A stretch of 64,000 nt of DNA. Source: Achatina immaculata. Taxonomy: Eukaryota; Mollusca; Gastropoda; Stylommatophora; Achatinidae. Where the stretch lies: the NCBI GenBank assembly GCA_009760885.1, contig CM019714.1:1486933-1550932 (forward strand), in the 5' to 3' direction. Below, in pieces: positions 11,740 to 24,094 of this stretch (position 1 is its first letter; the number at the start of each line of letters is the position of its first letter). Under the pieces are notes generated by a model that was not told the origin of the DNA, searched no databases, and saw only the letters and a program-made list of their open reading frames with translations. The position numbers and the translations under genes are program-made.

Positions 11740-12370
11740 TTAAATGTGATGAGGTGGTAAGAGGGTTCATGGTGACTGTCCGGATAAGAAGGTTAGTGAC
11801 GATAGTCTGCTGAAAACTGAATGATAACATCAAGAGAGGTTAATGATGATAGTCTGTAAAATTGAATTAAAACAATAATAGGTTAGTGATGATAGTCTGC
11901 CAAAACTGAATGATAACATCAAGAGATGTTAGTGATGATAGTCTGTAAAAACTAAGTGATAATAATAAGACAGGTCAGTGATTATAGTCTGCCGAAAACT
12001 GAATGATAACAACAAGAGAGGTTAGTTATGATAGTTTGAAAAAAAATGAATAACAATAAGAGAGGTTAATGATGATAGTCTGCCAAAACTGAATGATAAC
12101 AACAAGAGTGAATAATGATGATAGCCTGCGAAAACTGAATGATAACATAAAGAGAGGTTAATGATGATAGTCTGCCAAAACTGAATGATAATAATAAGAG
12201 TGAATAATGATGATAGCCTACCAAAACTGAATGATAACATCATGAGAGGTTAATGATGATAATCTGCCGAATCTGAATGATAACAACAAGAGAGGTCAGT
12301 GATGACAGTTTGCCAAAAGTGAATGATAACAATGAGAGGGGTTAGTGATTATAGTCTGAATGATAACAAC
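11740..12370. repeat. Degenerate minisatellite of about 46 bp
   Basis: Around 13 units with GATGATAGTCTGCCAAAACT and GAATGATAACAACAAGAGAG. Units vary by small indels. Confidence 0.88.
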
Positions 12371-12405
12371 ATCCAGGATTAATAATTAAAATTAATAATA
12401 TCCTT

Positions 12406-12406
<1 letters not shown>

Positions 12407-12453
<47 letters not shown>
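12407..12453. repeat. (AT)n microsatellite
   Basis: About 22 AT units. Confidence 0.97.
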
Positions 12454-12457
<4 letters not shown>

Positions 12458-12489
12458 CCCCCTAGTGATATCTCGAGGACGCCCTATGA

Positions 12490-12540
12490 ATTTCCCGAAG
12501 ACCTCCTTGAGACCCGCGGACCACACTTTGAGAAACCCTG
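12490..12540 (-). mobile_element. hAT-type terminal sequence
   Basis: The stretch ends in CCACACTTTGAGAAACCCTG. Its reverse complement starts CAGGGTTTCTCAAAGTGTGG, the usual form of hAT termini (CAGnGGTTCTCAAA). It is a second, outward-facing end 285 bp left of the one at 12826, so probably a separate or rearranged hAT fragment. Confidence 0.55.
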
Positions 12541-12825
12541 ATCTACGTGATATAACGATTACCGTTCGGAGAATGCGACATCGGACGTCCGCTGTAACGC
12601 TACGGCTGTCCAGTCAGAACTGGCTAAGATCCTGCAGCGTTGTCCAGTAGCAGACAGCGCCACAACAGCCACAAGTCATTTAAAGGATAACATTAACTCT
12701 GCACAACATCAAGGTGGAAGCATCACAAGAAGTACAACCACCAACAACCCCGCATTCTAGCGTGCAGCACGGGTAAGACATACAAGAGCACCACTGACTG
12801 CTCGAGGAAAAGTAAAATGAAAACC

Positions 12826-12845
12826 CAGCGGTTCTCAGACCCTTT
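12826..12845 (+). mobile_element. hAT left terminal inverted repeat
   Basis: CAGCGGTTCTCAGACCCTTT matches the hAT terminus pattern. It lies on the 3' side of the minus-strand transposase at 13402-15800, as expected for the element end. No convincing partner terminus was found right of 15800. Confidence 0.55.
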
Positions 12846-12949
12846 TGCTGCAGTGCTCACATTCAAAAGTCAAACATTTTTGCTGCCCACTAATAAAGTG
12901 CTTTATATTTGCAAGTCTTAAATTAATTTTATAAAGTATTATGTAATAT

Positions 12950-13215
12950 TTGAGTGTCTGAGTACCGATGTCGTTAGTGCGCTGGTCTCTCATGGCGAAG
13001 GTCGGGGGTTCGAATCCGGCCGGAGGCATCCCAGTCACCCAGCTGTAGAAATGGGTACCCGACTTCTGGAGTTGGGGAAGGAAAGGCGGCCAGGCGTGAT
13101 ACTGACCATATCACCCTCTAGTGTGCTTACAGGTCAAGGAAAATATGGGCACTAACACCATATCCCTATGTGCCTCTAAGGCATGACAGGATTACCTTTA
13201 CCTTTACCTTTGACC
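12950..13215 (+). mobile_element. SINE S1, full length, with target-site duplication
   Basis: A tRNA-derived head (GTGTCTGAGTACCG..., box B GGTTCGAATCC at about 13007) is followed by the body (GCGGCCAGGCGTGATACTGA) and a TTTACC-type tail. It is flanked by an 11-bp direct repeat TTAYGTAATAT at 12939-12949 and 13216-13226 with one mismatch, which marks retroposition into the hAT element. This is the best copy of S1 in the window. Confidence 0.9.
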
Positions 13216-13964
13216 TTACGTAATATGTTCTCTACATGTTTAACTGCATATTCATTGTTACACAAACGTTCTTTTCATTTATCTTAAAGATAGCACTTTT
13301 CCCGGTTGGATAGCATATCTATTATAGCTGGAATTTGTGACAAACAACTCAAAGATCATCCTCCAAGTTCATTCTTGAACGATATTTCATTTTCATGTCA
13401 GTCAATGAACTTTCATCGCCAGGGCTGACAAAAGCGGATGTTCCAGCGAAACAGTGCACCAAAAGGAAGAGATATCCACAGCGGGGTCGTTAAATTTGAT
13501 TTGTAATGTGCGATCGCTAGACAGTTCCGCTAATTCTTCTTGTGCACGACCGGTTAATTCAGAGAATGCACACTGAAAAGGATTACGAATCCAATCGTAG
13601 GCTTTAATGTCTTCGGGCGGGAAGTATTTGTCAAAATATTCAGCCAGAGATGTCACATGCCTTCTGTTACACAAGTGACCCCTTTCCAGAATCTCGCCAT
13701 TAACTTCACTGCTCTCTATAAATTCACAGAACAAGTGAAACAGATCATGTGATTTGTTCTCGAGTCGCATGCGCCAAAGTCGTAGTTTCTTCTTAAAGGC
13801 TGCATCTTTGTCGTATGTCTTGAGTATACTGGCATCTTTACCCTGCAGTGATATGTTCAAACTGTTCAAAAGGCTAAACATGCCAGCAAAGTATGCAGCA
13901 TAGCAAGCCACTCAATGTCGGCGACCTTACCTGCCAGGTAGAGATTGTGTTCTATCAAAAACTA

Positions 13965-14099
<135 letters not shown>

Positions 14100-14396
14100 C
14101 TAGTTTTTATGAAGTCCGAACACACTTCAAGTACAGATCCCAGAGTTTCATTCAACTTCTTTGAAGCGAGTGCCTCACGATGGATCATGCAATGGGTGTC
14201 TACAATCTCGGGTGACACTTGCTTTATGCCAGTTACAACATCACTGTCGCGGCCAGTCACTGTGGCAGCACCGTCGGTGCAATCTCGTCCACTGCAGTCC
14301 AAAAGTTGTGGAAAAATCGTTTAAAACACGAAATATTTCATCGGTCGAGGTTCTCGCTGGCAGTGACTTGCAAACAAGAAATTCCTCTTACATACT

Positions 14397-14519
14397 GGAC
14401 AGTCTGACGGGATGGTGTGAGAGGAGATCACCAACTGAACTGATGGCCTGGATGAAGGATCGGGTACTCTGGAGAAGCATAATAGCCAACGCCAGTAGGC
14501 ACGGCACATGATGATGATG
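14397..14519 (+). mobile_element. LINE family C, short 3' end inserted in the hAT gene
   Basis: The last 40 or so codons of family C (ILDSLTGWCERRSPTELMAW ... SRHGT, stop) followed by ATGATGATGATG. The 5-bp sequence ATACT is present at both junctions (14392-14396 and 14520-14524). Removing the insert places the flanking hAT frames back in phase, separated by one stop codon. Confidence 0.88.
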
Positions 14520-15127
14520 ATACTATTTTCCCAACAACAGCGAACATAAACAAGCAGCTGTGACTCGCCGGCGATGTCAATTGATTCATCTAACAAAACA
14601 GTAAACTTAGTAGATTGTAATCGTTCAGTTAGCTGCGCGACAATGTCCTCGGACATTTCAGATATTCTTCTGCGGACAGTATCGTTCGAGATGGGAATGG
14701 TTTTCAGTTTTGTAGCGTATTCTGAGCCAAACAATAGGTCACAACAAATCTCAACAGCGGCTGGCATGATAAGATCTTCTCCAATCGTTTGCGGTTTCTT
14801 TGATTTTGCGATTCTCTGGGCAATCAGGTACGATGCTTTACGAGTTTTTTCGTTGAGAGTGGCTCTTGTTTTTAACACTGTCTTCTGTTTACTATTTTCC
14901 TGGGCTTTACGTTCGAAAAATTCTTTAGTTTTGTTGTGTAGATCTGGATGTCTTGTTGTTAGATGACGACGCAATATCGCCGGTTTTATTGCCTCATTAG
15001 AGAGGATTTGCAAACAAATAACACACTGTGGCAGATTTTGGTTATTTGTTGGTGGAATGAAACCGTATTTAATATACTCCACATTATGTTTTCAAGCGTA
15101 TTTAGTTTTACTACAAGTATCAACGTT

Positions 15128-15681
15128 GACAATGAGGGAAATTAAAAGGAGGACATCTATCGCTCTTCAGAAAATAAAACAAATAAAGAATCGGCGGAGA
15201 GGAGCAGACAGAACCACAAAAATAAGATTTTAAGGGCATGCATCTTTCCCATCGCAAAATATGCCTGTGAGACATGGACACTTAACAAAACAGCTGAGAA
15301 ACACATAAATGCCTTTGAATGTAAATGCTACAAAAGAGTTATCCAAATATCGTGGACACAAAAAAGAACAAATATATCTATACTACAAGAGCTTAATATT
15401 GAAGAAGGCTGGCTAGTAAAGAGGATTAAAGAGAGAAAACTTAAATATTTTGGACACATTAAACGTCATGATAATTTAGAGAAGACCTTATTGGAAGGAT
15501 ACATAATGGGAAAAAGAAAAAGAGGAAGACCAAGGCGAAGATGGCTGCAAGACATCGTTGACGATCTGCAAATGGATGCAGCAGCAGCAGGCCATCTTGC
15601 TCACAACCGAGAGGCCTACAGGAGTGCTGTTTGGGAGGCAAAGTTCCGCAAGGGACATGCAAATGAATGAATGAATGAATG
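15128..15681 (+). mobile_element. LINE family A, 3' fragment inserted in the hAT gene
   Basis: Starts in the C-terminal third (TMREIK-like) and runs through CETWTLNKTAEKHINAFECK, ILQELNIEEGWLVKRIKERK, YFGHIKRHDN and KRKRGRPRRRWLQDIVDDLQ to the stop in CAAATGAATGAATGAATGAA. The 9-bp direct repeat ATCAACGTT flanks it (15119-15127 and 15682-15690). Frameshifted early; not functional. Confidence 0.92.
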
Positions 15682-15800
15682 ATCAACGTTAACGTCGTCT
15701 CGATCACAGTCACTTTCGCTGCCACTACTATCAATTTGTTTGGGCGAAGTCGAAGGCTTATGTTTCACATATCGATCTATTTTAGCGCCTAAAGTTTTAA

Positions 15801-16440
15801 AGTTTAAACAAAAAAAAATGACTACCCGAAAAGTCTCCACGATCACTACGTGAGTAACTGCAATCCGTTGATTAATCCAATACGAATTACACACAGCACC
15901 AAGACCGAATAGCGGCTTTCAAGCCAACAAAATATGATTTTTAAGTTAAAACACAATTGCTGAGAATTATATTTCACTTCTACTCTCTCGCAGAATATAC
16001 CCCGACTGTTCTCTAAAATTACATTGTAAAACTGCACGTTTCAACAACACGGCCAGAAATGCGCCGGTGTCGCACTTCAAAAATTGATGCCGTCCTTTTA
16101 TGTACGTCACACTTCTGTTTAGTGCTGGAAGAAGCGCTGTCAGGACCACCCTTTCTCCAATGGCCACACTGCGGACATACTAATAAAGCGGCCTACAAAT
16201 TCTGCGGCTTTCTTGTGTGCAGACTGCCCATTAAGTATTGAGTGAAAAATGCGGAATAAGTTTTTATTGTATCTACTTTTCTCTCTCTTTTTTTTTTTTG
16301 GGGGGGGGGGGGTTGGTGGGGGGTGCTTTGAGATTTCAGCGCGGCCGACAATACTCCCTGTCACAGGCCACCTTTGTGCCGCGGTTCATGGACTGAGAGC
16401 AGCTGGATTAGCCTTCTTGTGTCAGTCTCTGGGAATGCCA
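15801..16440. other. Possible hAT 5' flank; no gene seen
   Basis: Expected to hold the 5' untranslated part and right terminus of the hAT element. I see a T run and G run (16290-16322) but no clear terminal repeat. Confidence 0.4.
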
Positions 16441-16445
16441 GGCAG

Positions 16446-16576
16446 ATGACATCCATCCATCCATCCATCCATCCATCCATCCATCCATCCATCCGCCTGT
16501 TCGTCCATCCATCCATCCTTTCCTCCGCCTGTTCATCCATCCATCCGTTCATCCATCCATCCATCCATCCATCCAT

Positions 16577-16612
<36 letters not shown>

Positions 16613-16633
16613 CCATCCATCCGCTTTGTTCGT

Positions 16634-16669
<36 letters not shown>

Positions 16670-17041
16670 CCATCCATCCATCCATCCATCCATCCATTCG
16701 TCCGCCTGTTCGTCCATCCATCCATTCATCCATCCATCCATTCATTCATTCCCCTGTTCGTCCATCCATCTATCCATCCATCCATCCATCCATTCGTCCG
16801 CCTGTCCGTCCATCCATCCATCCATTTGTCCGTCCATCCATCCATCCATCCATCCATCCATTCGTCCGCCTGTTCGTCCGTCCATACATCCATCAATTCG
16901 TCTGCCTGTTCGTCCATCCATCCATCCATCCATTCGTCCGCCTGTCCGTCCGTCCGTCCATCCATCCATCCATCCATCCATTCTTCCGCCTGTTCGTCCG
17001 TCCGTCCATCCATACATCCATCCATTCGTCTGCCTGTTCGT

Positions 17042-17077
<36 letters not shown>

Positions 17078-17217
17078 CCGTCCATCCATCCATCCATCCA
17101 TTCGTCCGCCTGTTCGTCCATCCATCCATCCATCCATCCATCCATCCATCCATCCATTCATCCATCCCGCTGTTCATCCATCCATCCATCCACCATCCAT
17201 CCATCCATCCATCCATG
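16446..17217. repeat. CATC microsatellite of about 770 bp with CGCCTGTTCGTC variants
   Basis: CATC runs are punctuated by recurring TTCGTCCGCCTGTTCGTCCA blocks, giving an irregular higher-order pattern. Frames of up to 283 codons on both strands are low-complexity (HPSI / DGWM) products of the repeat. Confidence 0.96.
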
Positions 17218-17343
17218 ATCACTGAGTTGGTGAGCAAAAATCAATCAGTTCCATATTGTTGCTAATAAAAATTTTAAAAATTTGGTCATATGCGCTTAAG
17301 CAAACAGGAACGAACATATAAACACACACGAAACATGCAGTAT

Positions 17344-17382
<39 letters not shown>

Positions 17383-17829
17383 GAGATGTGAGGTTGTAAA
17401 AAATGTTAAAGTCATTTATAACTGCCCCGAGAACAATCTTGTCGATTCTGCACATCAATATTTCGAAATTAAATGTAAACATCAAACAAACAAACAAACA
17501 AACAAACAAGAACAAAATATTTCGTGAGAGAACAAAATATCGGGAAAAACTGACCAGTGCAAGAATATACAGCTTGTGTTAGCAAAGCGCTCAACCAGGA
17601 AGAGATTTTAAACTGGTTAGTTTTTTTTTTTTTCTGTTGTAGCAGAGTAATCTCCGCCTCCAAAATCTCTGTCTAAGAGATCGAGAATTTTGATAAACTT
17701 TTGTTTGTAAACAAACCAAGTTTCTAGTCGTTATGTTTGCTTTGTGCGTTAAAGTTGGTTTTTTCTTCTCTCCTGGAAGTGAGCGACAGAAGCAACAATT
17801 CTGCTGATTTTGCTGGAAGAGCTGGGTTA
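17218..17829. other. No gene seen; short microsatellites
   Basis: CT/CA repeats at about 17344-17382 and CAAA repeats at about 17483-17510 in unique DNA. Confidence 0.5.
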
Positions 17830-18535
17830 AGATGAGGGTGGTGATGATGATGATGATGATGATAATGTTGAGGCGGGTGATGATGATAAGAAGGGTGATG
17901 ATGATGAGGAGGAGGAGGAGGAAGAGGAGGAGGGTGGTGGTGATGATGATGAGGATGGTGATGATGAGGAGGAGGTTGATGACGATGAGGAGGGTGATGA
18001 TGATGAGAAGGAGGGTGATGATGAGGAGGAGGGTGATGATGACGATGAGGAGGAGGGTGATGATGATGAGGAGGCCTAGGAGCGTGGTGATGAGGAGGAG
18101 GGTGGTGATAAGGAGGAGGGTGATGATGATGATGAGGAGGAGGGTGATGATATGAGGAGGAGGGTGATGATGATAAGGAGGAGGGTGATGATGTGAGGTG
18201 GAGGGTGATGATGATAAGGAGGAGGGTGATGAAGATGAGTAGGAGGGTGATGATGAGGAAGAGGGTGATGATGGAGGAGGGTGATGATGAGGAGGAAGGT
18301 GATGATGATGAGGAGGAGGGTGATGATGATGAGGAGGAGGTGATGATGATGAGGAGGAGGGTGATGATGATTATGAGGAGGGTGATGATGATGAGGAGGC
18401 TGAGGAGTGTGGTGATGATGATGAGGAAGGTGGTGATGATGATGAGGGTGATGATGAGGAAGAAGGTGTTGATGATGAGGATGATGAAGAAGAAGAGGAG
18501 GAAGACGATGACGATGACGATGAGGATGATGTTCA
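17830..18535. repeat. GAT/GAG-rich imperfect trinucleotide array
   Basis: Units such as GATGATGATGAGGAGGAGGG repeated over about 700 bp. Long frames on both strands (up to 299 codons, His/Pro/Ser-rich on minus, Met/Arg-rich on plus) follow from trinucleotide periodicity. The TGATGATGATGAG motif equals the LINE C tail, but no LINE C coding end abuts it. Confidence 0.94.
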
Positions 18536-18834
18536 GGGCTGGTTTGGTAATTCCATGAAGATATGAACGTGTGGCACAGTCTGGTCCTGCGTCGCCGACT
18601 TCATCAAATGGGACTTTGGTCACGTGGGACTCTGGTCACGTGCCGTTTCTTTATAAAGCAACAGAACCGGTGTTTCTGTGACCTAGGTTAACCTTTATAG
18701 TAAGTGGACTCCCACCACCTACCCACGTGATCGACGTCCTTGAATACCTGGGAGAGGTTACTTCACAGTGAGGTACCATATCATCGTTGATGATGTTAGC
18801 AACTACAACTCTGAATCTGGCCAACGCAGTAGAA

Positions 18835-19080
18835 AAAAATGAAAGTTAAACAACCAGCAGAACAAAGAAATTTTAATGGCCACCAGAACAAAGAAACTTA
18901 AACAGTCACTAGAACAAAGAAACTAAATTAGTCACTAGAACAAAGAAATTTAAACAGCCAGTAGAACAAGGGAATTTAAATAGTCACTAGAACAAAGAAA
19001 CTAAATTAGTCACTAGAACAAAGAAACTAAAATAGTCACTAGAACAAAGAAATTTAAACAGCCAAAAGAACACTAAAAGT
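18835..19080. repeat. 26-bp minisatellite
   Basis: About nine units of AAAGAAATTTAAACAGTCAC plus TAGAAC, with AAACTAAATTAGTCACTAGA variants. Confidence 0.9.
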
Positions 19081-19589
19081 AAAAAAATAACCAGTACAGA
19101 AGAGATTACAGATGATTATTTTTTTCCTGTGAACTGAAGTGGTTATGTCAGCAAAGACACGTGACTTTCTTAAAGACGGGGAGTGTCTGGTAACGAGCGT
19201 GCTTCACGGATATGGTTTGAGAAGTTCTTTGGGGGGGGGGGGGAGGGGGGAATCTAGCTTTCAGCACTCCTCATCAAAGTTGTTGATGATTTCATTATCT
19301 TCACACTGTCATTAGAAGTTAAGGCTCGTCTACGGTTACAGGAAAACTTGAGACGATGAGAACCGCTGTGAAGAAAGCCCCCACCGATAACAAATACATG
19401 TAGCATTCACAGCAGGGACAACAGCATAAATGAAGAGGGGGGACGGCGTAAGTTTTCCTCAGAAAGTTTTAAGTTAAAACTTCCTAAGATCTGGCTAAAA
19501 GGGGACGACATATCGACGCATATCAAAACTGGTTAAAATGAAAAAAAAAAAGTTCAGTCCAGCAACAGCTATCACAGCCCTTTAACACA
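19081..19589. other. No gene seen
   Basis: Unique DNA with a G run at 19230-19250. Confidence 0.5.
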
Positions 19590-19830
19590 TTCCTTGATTT
19601 GTGTCCCAGCTGCGAGGCACGCTGTCCCAGCTGCGATGTATGTCTGTCCCAACTAAAAAAAATGCAAGTTTTCCGAGCTGTGGTGCACGCTGTCCTAGCC
19701 ACGAATCACGATGTCCAACTATTATACACGCCGTCCCGGCTTCGATGTACGCTGTCCTAGTTATGACGCACGCTGTCCCAGCTATGACGCACGCTGTCTC
19801 AACTATACTGCATGCTGTTCAGTGCTACAT
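19590..19830. repeat. Degenerate repeat of about 21 bp (CACGCTGTCCCAGCTATGAC)
   Basis: Roughly ten diverged units with GCTGTCCCAGCTATGACGCA. The apparent 87-codon frame across it reflects the repeat. Confidence 0.75.
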
Positions 19831-19964
19831 AAATGGACCTGACATTTTCAGTGAATGTTTCTGACCTTCTTAATATAAAATCACGGCCACTGTATGTTTC
19901 TATATCTAGTTGCCTGGTCTCTCCACTTTCATTTATATCCAAGTGTTCGGAGGTGGGGGGGGGG

Positions 19965-20470
19965 GAAGGGTGTGAAGACGCTGCCGATTAGGCAGTCATC
20001 GACCCATAGCTGATATGTTAGCGTCAGAGTTAGCGACTCATAGCTGATATGTTAGCGTCAGAGTTAGCGACTCATAGCTGATATGTTAGCGTCAGAGTTA
20101 GCGACTCATAGTTGATATGTTAGCGTCAGAGTTAGCGACTCATAGCTGATATGTTAGCGTCAGAGTTAGCGACTCATAGCTGATATGTTAGCGTCAGAGT
20201 TAGCGACTCATAGCTGACCAAGACCTTGCCCCACCTCTCCGTGGTACCCCTAGTAACAGGCCTAGCCTGGCTAACGGGGCAGGGATCTCCATATCCCCAT
20301 GGTGGTGGACTCTGCCAAAGAAGCATTTAACACCCCCTGCTTTTTTTTTTAGCTGTACTCAGGGGACTGAAAAAGGTAGCTGCCATAACCCGCTTCCACG
20401 CCGATACGATGTTGTGCCTCAACACTTCTACAGCATCGGCTGCAAAGAACACCAGCTGGCAGTTACATGG
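19965..20470 (+). repeat. Interspersed repeat R3 with internal 34-bp array
   Basis: Member of a three-copy family in this window (others at 23390-23722 and 39600-40066). Positions 19998-20215 hold about six 34-bp units (GACTCATAGCTGATATGTTA and GCGTCAGAGTTAG). The right half (CATAGCTGACCAAGACCTTG ... GCAAAGAACACCAGCTGGCA) is shared by all copies. Its class is unknown: no terminal repeats or coding motif recognised. Confidence 0.8.
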
Positions 20471-20954
20471 AGGTTGTATAAGTACAAATCCGATTGTTTG
20501 AGCCATTTATTGCTTACTTAAATAAGAAAATACAGGCTATAACCGCCCCCTTTGAAATGTGAATATACAGAAGAATAAAGTGAAGTTCATGTACACAACA
20601 AAAGTACAAGGAAGCGTTAAATGAATTGAAACCTCAAAGAGAAATAACGAAAAAACATAAGCAAACGGTAAAGTGCAAGACGCCATAGTAAAATATCGAA
20701 AACTATACTCGAGGCAAAAAACTGAAAGTAAACGAGCAAGAGGACGACGGTGACGTAGATGGATGGACAACATCAAGAGATTCTTGCTGGGTGAGCTGTT
20801 AAAACAGTCGACAGAACAAGCTGGTGGGCCATCGCAGCCAACCTTCACAAAGGACGTGGCACATGATGATGATAATAATTACGTGGTAACTTTTAAGATC
20901 TTTTTTTGGGGGGGGGGAAGGGGGGGGGGGGGGTCCACGGACCAACAAACCGAT

Positions 20955-21125
20955 TCTTCTTCTTCTTCTTCTTCTTTCCGAGCCTTTAAGGCTCATTGCT
21001 GCAGATAAAGTTCGCCTCCATTCCTCTCTATTCCTGATCTTCTCTATCCAGTTGGTGACACCAATTTCTTTTATATCCTATTCTATGTTGTCTTTCCATC
21101 TCTGTCTTGGTAGCAAACTGATTAG
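20955..21125 (-). mobile_element. LINE family H, 3' end with (AAG)n tail
   Basis: Minus strand encodes a typical LINE C-terminal end in one frame apart from a stop (RQRWKDNIE, then DIKEIGVTNWIEKIRNREEW and RRTLSAAMSLKG) running into TTC repeats on the plus strand (20957-20984). Only this end is present. Confidence 0.7.
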
Positions 21126-21194
21126 CTTGGTAAATTTATAAAAAAAAAATTTTAGCATCATTTGGGTTCTGTTTATTGCTTTATTTTTAATGAG

Positions 21195-21669
21195 GGATCC
21201 GCAGCGGTTATCAGGGCGGAAAAGGGATCCACAGCTATTCTTGTGACAGAAAAGGATCTACAGCTTCCTCACATCGAAAAAGTGGTCATCAGATTTCGCA
21301 GAAATGGGGGTCCGTAGCTATTCTCTCGGCGGAAAATGGGTCCACAGCTATTCACACGATGGTAAAAGGGTCAACAGCAAATCTCACGCCAGAAAAGAGG
21401 TCCACTACTATTCTCACGGCAGAAAAGGGGTCCACTACTATTATCACGGCAGAAAAGGGGTCCACTGCTATTCTCACGGCAGAAAAGGGGTCCAGTGCTA
21501 TTCTCGCGTCAGAGAAGAGATCCACAGCTATTCTCAGGGCCGGAAAGGGTCGCCAGCTCTTCTCAGGGCGGGAAAAGGTCCACAGCTCTTCTCAGGGCGG
21601 GAAAGGGTCCACAGCTATTCTCGGGGAAGAAAAGGGGTCCATGGCCAAAAAAAGAATTAAGAACCACTG
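21195..21669 (+). repeat. 30-bp minisatellite ending at a hAT-like terminus
   Basis: About 15 units of GGGGTCCACTACTATTCTCA plus CGGCAGAAAA. Immediately after the last unit comes TTAAGAACCACTG (21657-21669), the outward form of a hAT terminus (CAGTGGTTCTTAA). The array may have expanded inside the subterminal part of a non-autonomous hAT element; no left end was identified. Confidence 0.8.
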
Positions 21670-22103
21670 ATACGGTTCGTTTTAAGCGCGCGAAGAGTAT
21701 TGAGCGAGAAGTGTCATGGGAAACAATCAATGCATTTTTTAACGGTTAAAATATTTAATGGGTTGTTTCCCTGTCAGGAATGTTAAGATATGTTAGATAC
21801 GGTGGTTTCTGTTTACGTTGGGAACATGCGAACAGAGAACGTTTCATGTTGCTATGGAATAAAATCGTTATCACAACCACCCCCACCTCCTCCCTCCCCA
21901 ATTAATAACTTTTAGAATGACAGTAAATTAAATTGAGCTTCTTCCTAAAAGAAAGCTTTGTGACTACACTGTACAGTGACAATCTTGATACTAGCCAACT
22001 ATTCTCAACGTAAAGTGGAAGGCAATGGCGTTAGCTTAACCTGTACATAGGGGATATGATGTAACTGCCTATATGTTAATTTACCTGGGGCATAATATGT
22101 GCT
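21670..22103. other. No gene seen
   Basis: Unique AT-rich sequence. Confidence 0.5.
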
Positions 22104-22485
22104 GTAAACAAAAGCCTAAGGAAAACACTCGGTACAAAGTGGAATGAATTCAAGAAGATAGGCAGAGATAAGGCAGATGACTGAACAACAATCTGTCTCA
22201 TGGATGATCAAAAAAAGGAGATGGACATACGTCAATCACGTGATGAGAAGAAACAATCAGAGAATCCCAAAACAAGTTATCACGTGGAACACAACAGGCT
22301 GAAGAAAAAGCGGTCGACCACGTGAAATTCTACAGAGGACATTGTTAAGAGAGGCCAAATTAGTAGGTATAAAATCCTATGATGAGGTTGAAAAGCTCGC
22401 CCGAAAACAAGAAAACTTGGCGAACTACCATGCGAGCCCTGTGTGACTTTTAACGGCACGGGAAGGATGTAAGATATAAGAAGAT
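22104..22485 (+). mobile_element. LINE family B, 3' fragment
   Basis: C-terminal end of a non-LTR retrotransposon protein in several frames (KSLRKTLGTKWNEF, a GHVMRR-type block, basic RGRPRxxL block, KLARKQENLANYHAS) ending CGTTTAACGGCACGGGAAGG-like and then an AAGATAT-type tail. Defective. Confidence 0.82.
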
Positions 22486-23389
22486 ATATACTGATGTGGT
22501 CAATATCACATCCGACGACTTTTTGATATTCTTGAAAAAGGGTTAGGTACTTATTTTAAAAAAAATTTTTAAAAACTGGGTTAAATGAAGCATTATATAC
22601 TTCTATTTCAGTTTTATGTTCGAAGTTCATGTAGCTGTGGAAGTAATTTTGACGTGAATATCATACTTGTCCCTCTTTGCATGCACTTACTGCGCCTTGC
22701 CTTGCAGGTAAAAATTCTCTGGTGTTTTTTTTTCCCTGTAAGCAGCTTTCACACGGATATAATGATTATCAAATATCTTATGATTTCCTGCTATAGCCTT
22801 CATGTCACATGTATCAAATTTGCCACTGGCAAGGTTGCCCCTACTGAGTGCTTGCCGCAAGGGACCTGTGTTTGGTCACGCCCAGAAGAAGCAGCTCAAG
22901 CTGTCTCCAAGCACGTGACAAGACTGCCACTGGACAGTATGGCACGAACATCACTGGCACTAAGAAGCACTGGAATCGGAAAGGACCAAGTCCGGCCAAG
23001 CAAGAGGAGGACGGATAGAATAACACGAACGTAGAATCTCTCCTTGTAGAAACACTGCCTCTGAGCCATATTAAGACGTCATTTTATCCCTTCTAGAAAA
23101 GACCCGTTTTTGTCCCGTTTTACACGCACTTGACATCTCCACTTGCACTTGCGTATCTTCTACTAAACGATGTGAGCAAGACCTGATGTAGCAGTTGCTT
23201 ACAATACTCCTTATATGGAATTGCCCTGAACAACCGGGGGGGGGGGGGGATTCAAGAAATAAAGAAGTTCTAAGAGAGATTGTAGAAGACTTTAAACTGT
23301 TTAGAAAGTAAGGAAAATACAATCCAAATTCTTTGCTCATTTCATGAGAGCACTGATGTTAGTGAACCTCACAGTCACTGGAAAATCTG
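22486..23389. other. No recognisable gene
   Basis: A 149-codon plus-strand frame (22585-23034) has no motif I know. A G run is at 23238-23249. I cannot assign function. Confidence 0.4.
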
Positions 23390-23722
23390 TGGCCAAAGAC
23401 GCTGTCCACTTTGGCAGATTGCGACCCATAGCGGGCACGGTACCGTAAGGGTCATAGCTGACCAAGACCCTGTCCCATCTCTCAGCTTGTACCCCCAGTG
23501 GCAGGACTTGCCTGGCTGACGTGGCAGGAATCGCCGTAGTCCCCATGGTGGTGGAGTCTGGTAAAGAAGTATTGCACACCCCCTGCTTTTTAGTTTCGCT
23601 CAAGGACTGTAAAAAAAAAAATAAGCAGTTATCACCCGCTCCCAATCCGATACCATTCTGTGCCTCAATATCTTCACTGCATCGACTGCAAAGAACACCA
23701 GCTCCTAGTTCCAGGGAGTCGA
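23390..23722 (+). repeat. Interspersed repeat R3, copy without expanded array
   Basis: Matches the right half of the copies at 19965-20470 and 39600-40066 (TCATAGCTGACCAAGACCCT, CCCCATGGTGGTGGAGTCTG, AAAGAACACCAGCTCC). At the place where the others carry five to six 34-bp units this one has only a short single-copy stretch (GCGACCCATAGCGGGCACGG). Confidence 0.8.
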
Positions 23723-23727
23723 ACAAA

Positions 23728-23965
23728 GAGGAAGAAGGAGGAGGAGGAGGAGACGAAGAAGTTTAAGAAGAAGAAGGAGGAGCAGAAGAAGAAGAAGAAG
23801 AAGAATTGTTAAAAGGAGGAGAAGATGAATAAGAAGAAGAAGAAACTTCAGCGTGAAAAAGAGGAAAAGAAGAAGAAGTTTATTATGAAGAAGAAAAAGA
23901 ATTTTAAGAAGAGGAAGAAGAAGAAAAATCAGGGTGAAAAGGAGGAGAAGATTATCAGGATGGAA
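23728..23965. repeat. GAA/GAAG purine-rich array
   Basis: Imperfect GAAGAAGAAG over about 240 bp directly after the R3 copy. Confidence 0.92.
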
Positions 23966-24094
23966 AAAAAAATCTCCCCAGGCTGACCACGTGACACAGA
24001 AAAAGGAAAGGAGCCAATTTAGAACACCAGGGAATATACAGAGCAGAGAATCATGATCTACGGCCACTATCTGTCAGACAAATAATTCATTAAA

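Noticed and set aside
13007..13025. A functional tRNA gene
   Set aside because: Box B is good, but the rest does not fold as a tRNA and the sequence continues into a SINE body and tail.
16361..17237. A 283-codon HPSI-rich frame and several MDGW-rich frames
   Set aside because: Translations of CATC repeats on both strands.
17724..18623. A 299-codon His/Pro/Ser-rich minus-strand frame with a hydrophobic part
   Set aside because: Follows the GAT/GAG trinucleotide array; composition and phase are dictated by the repeat.
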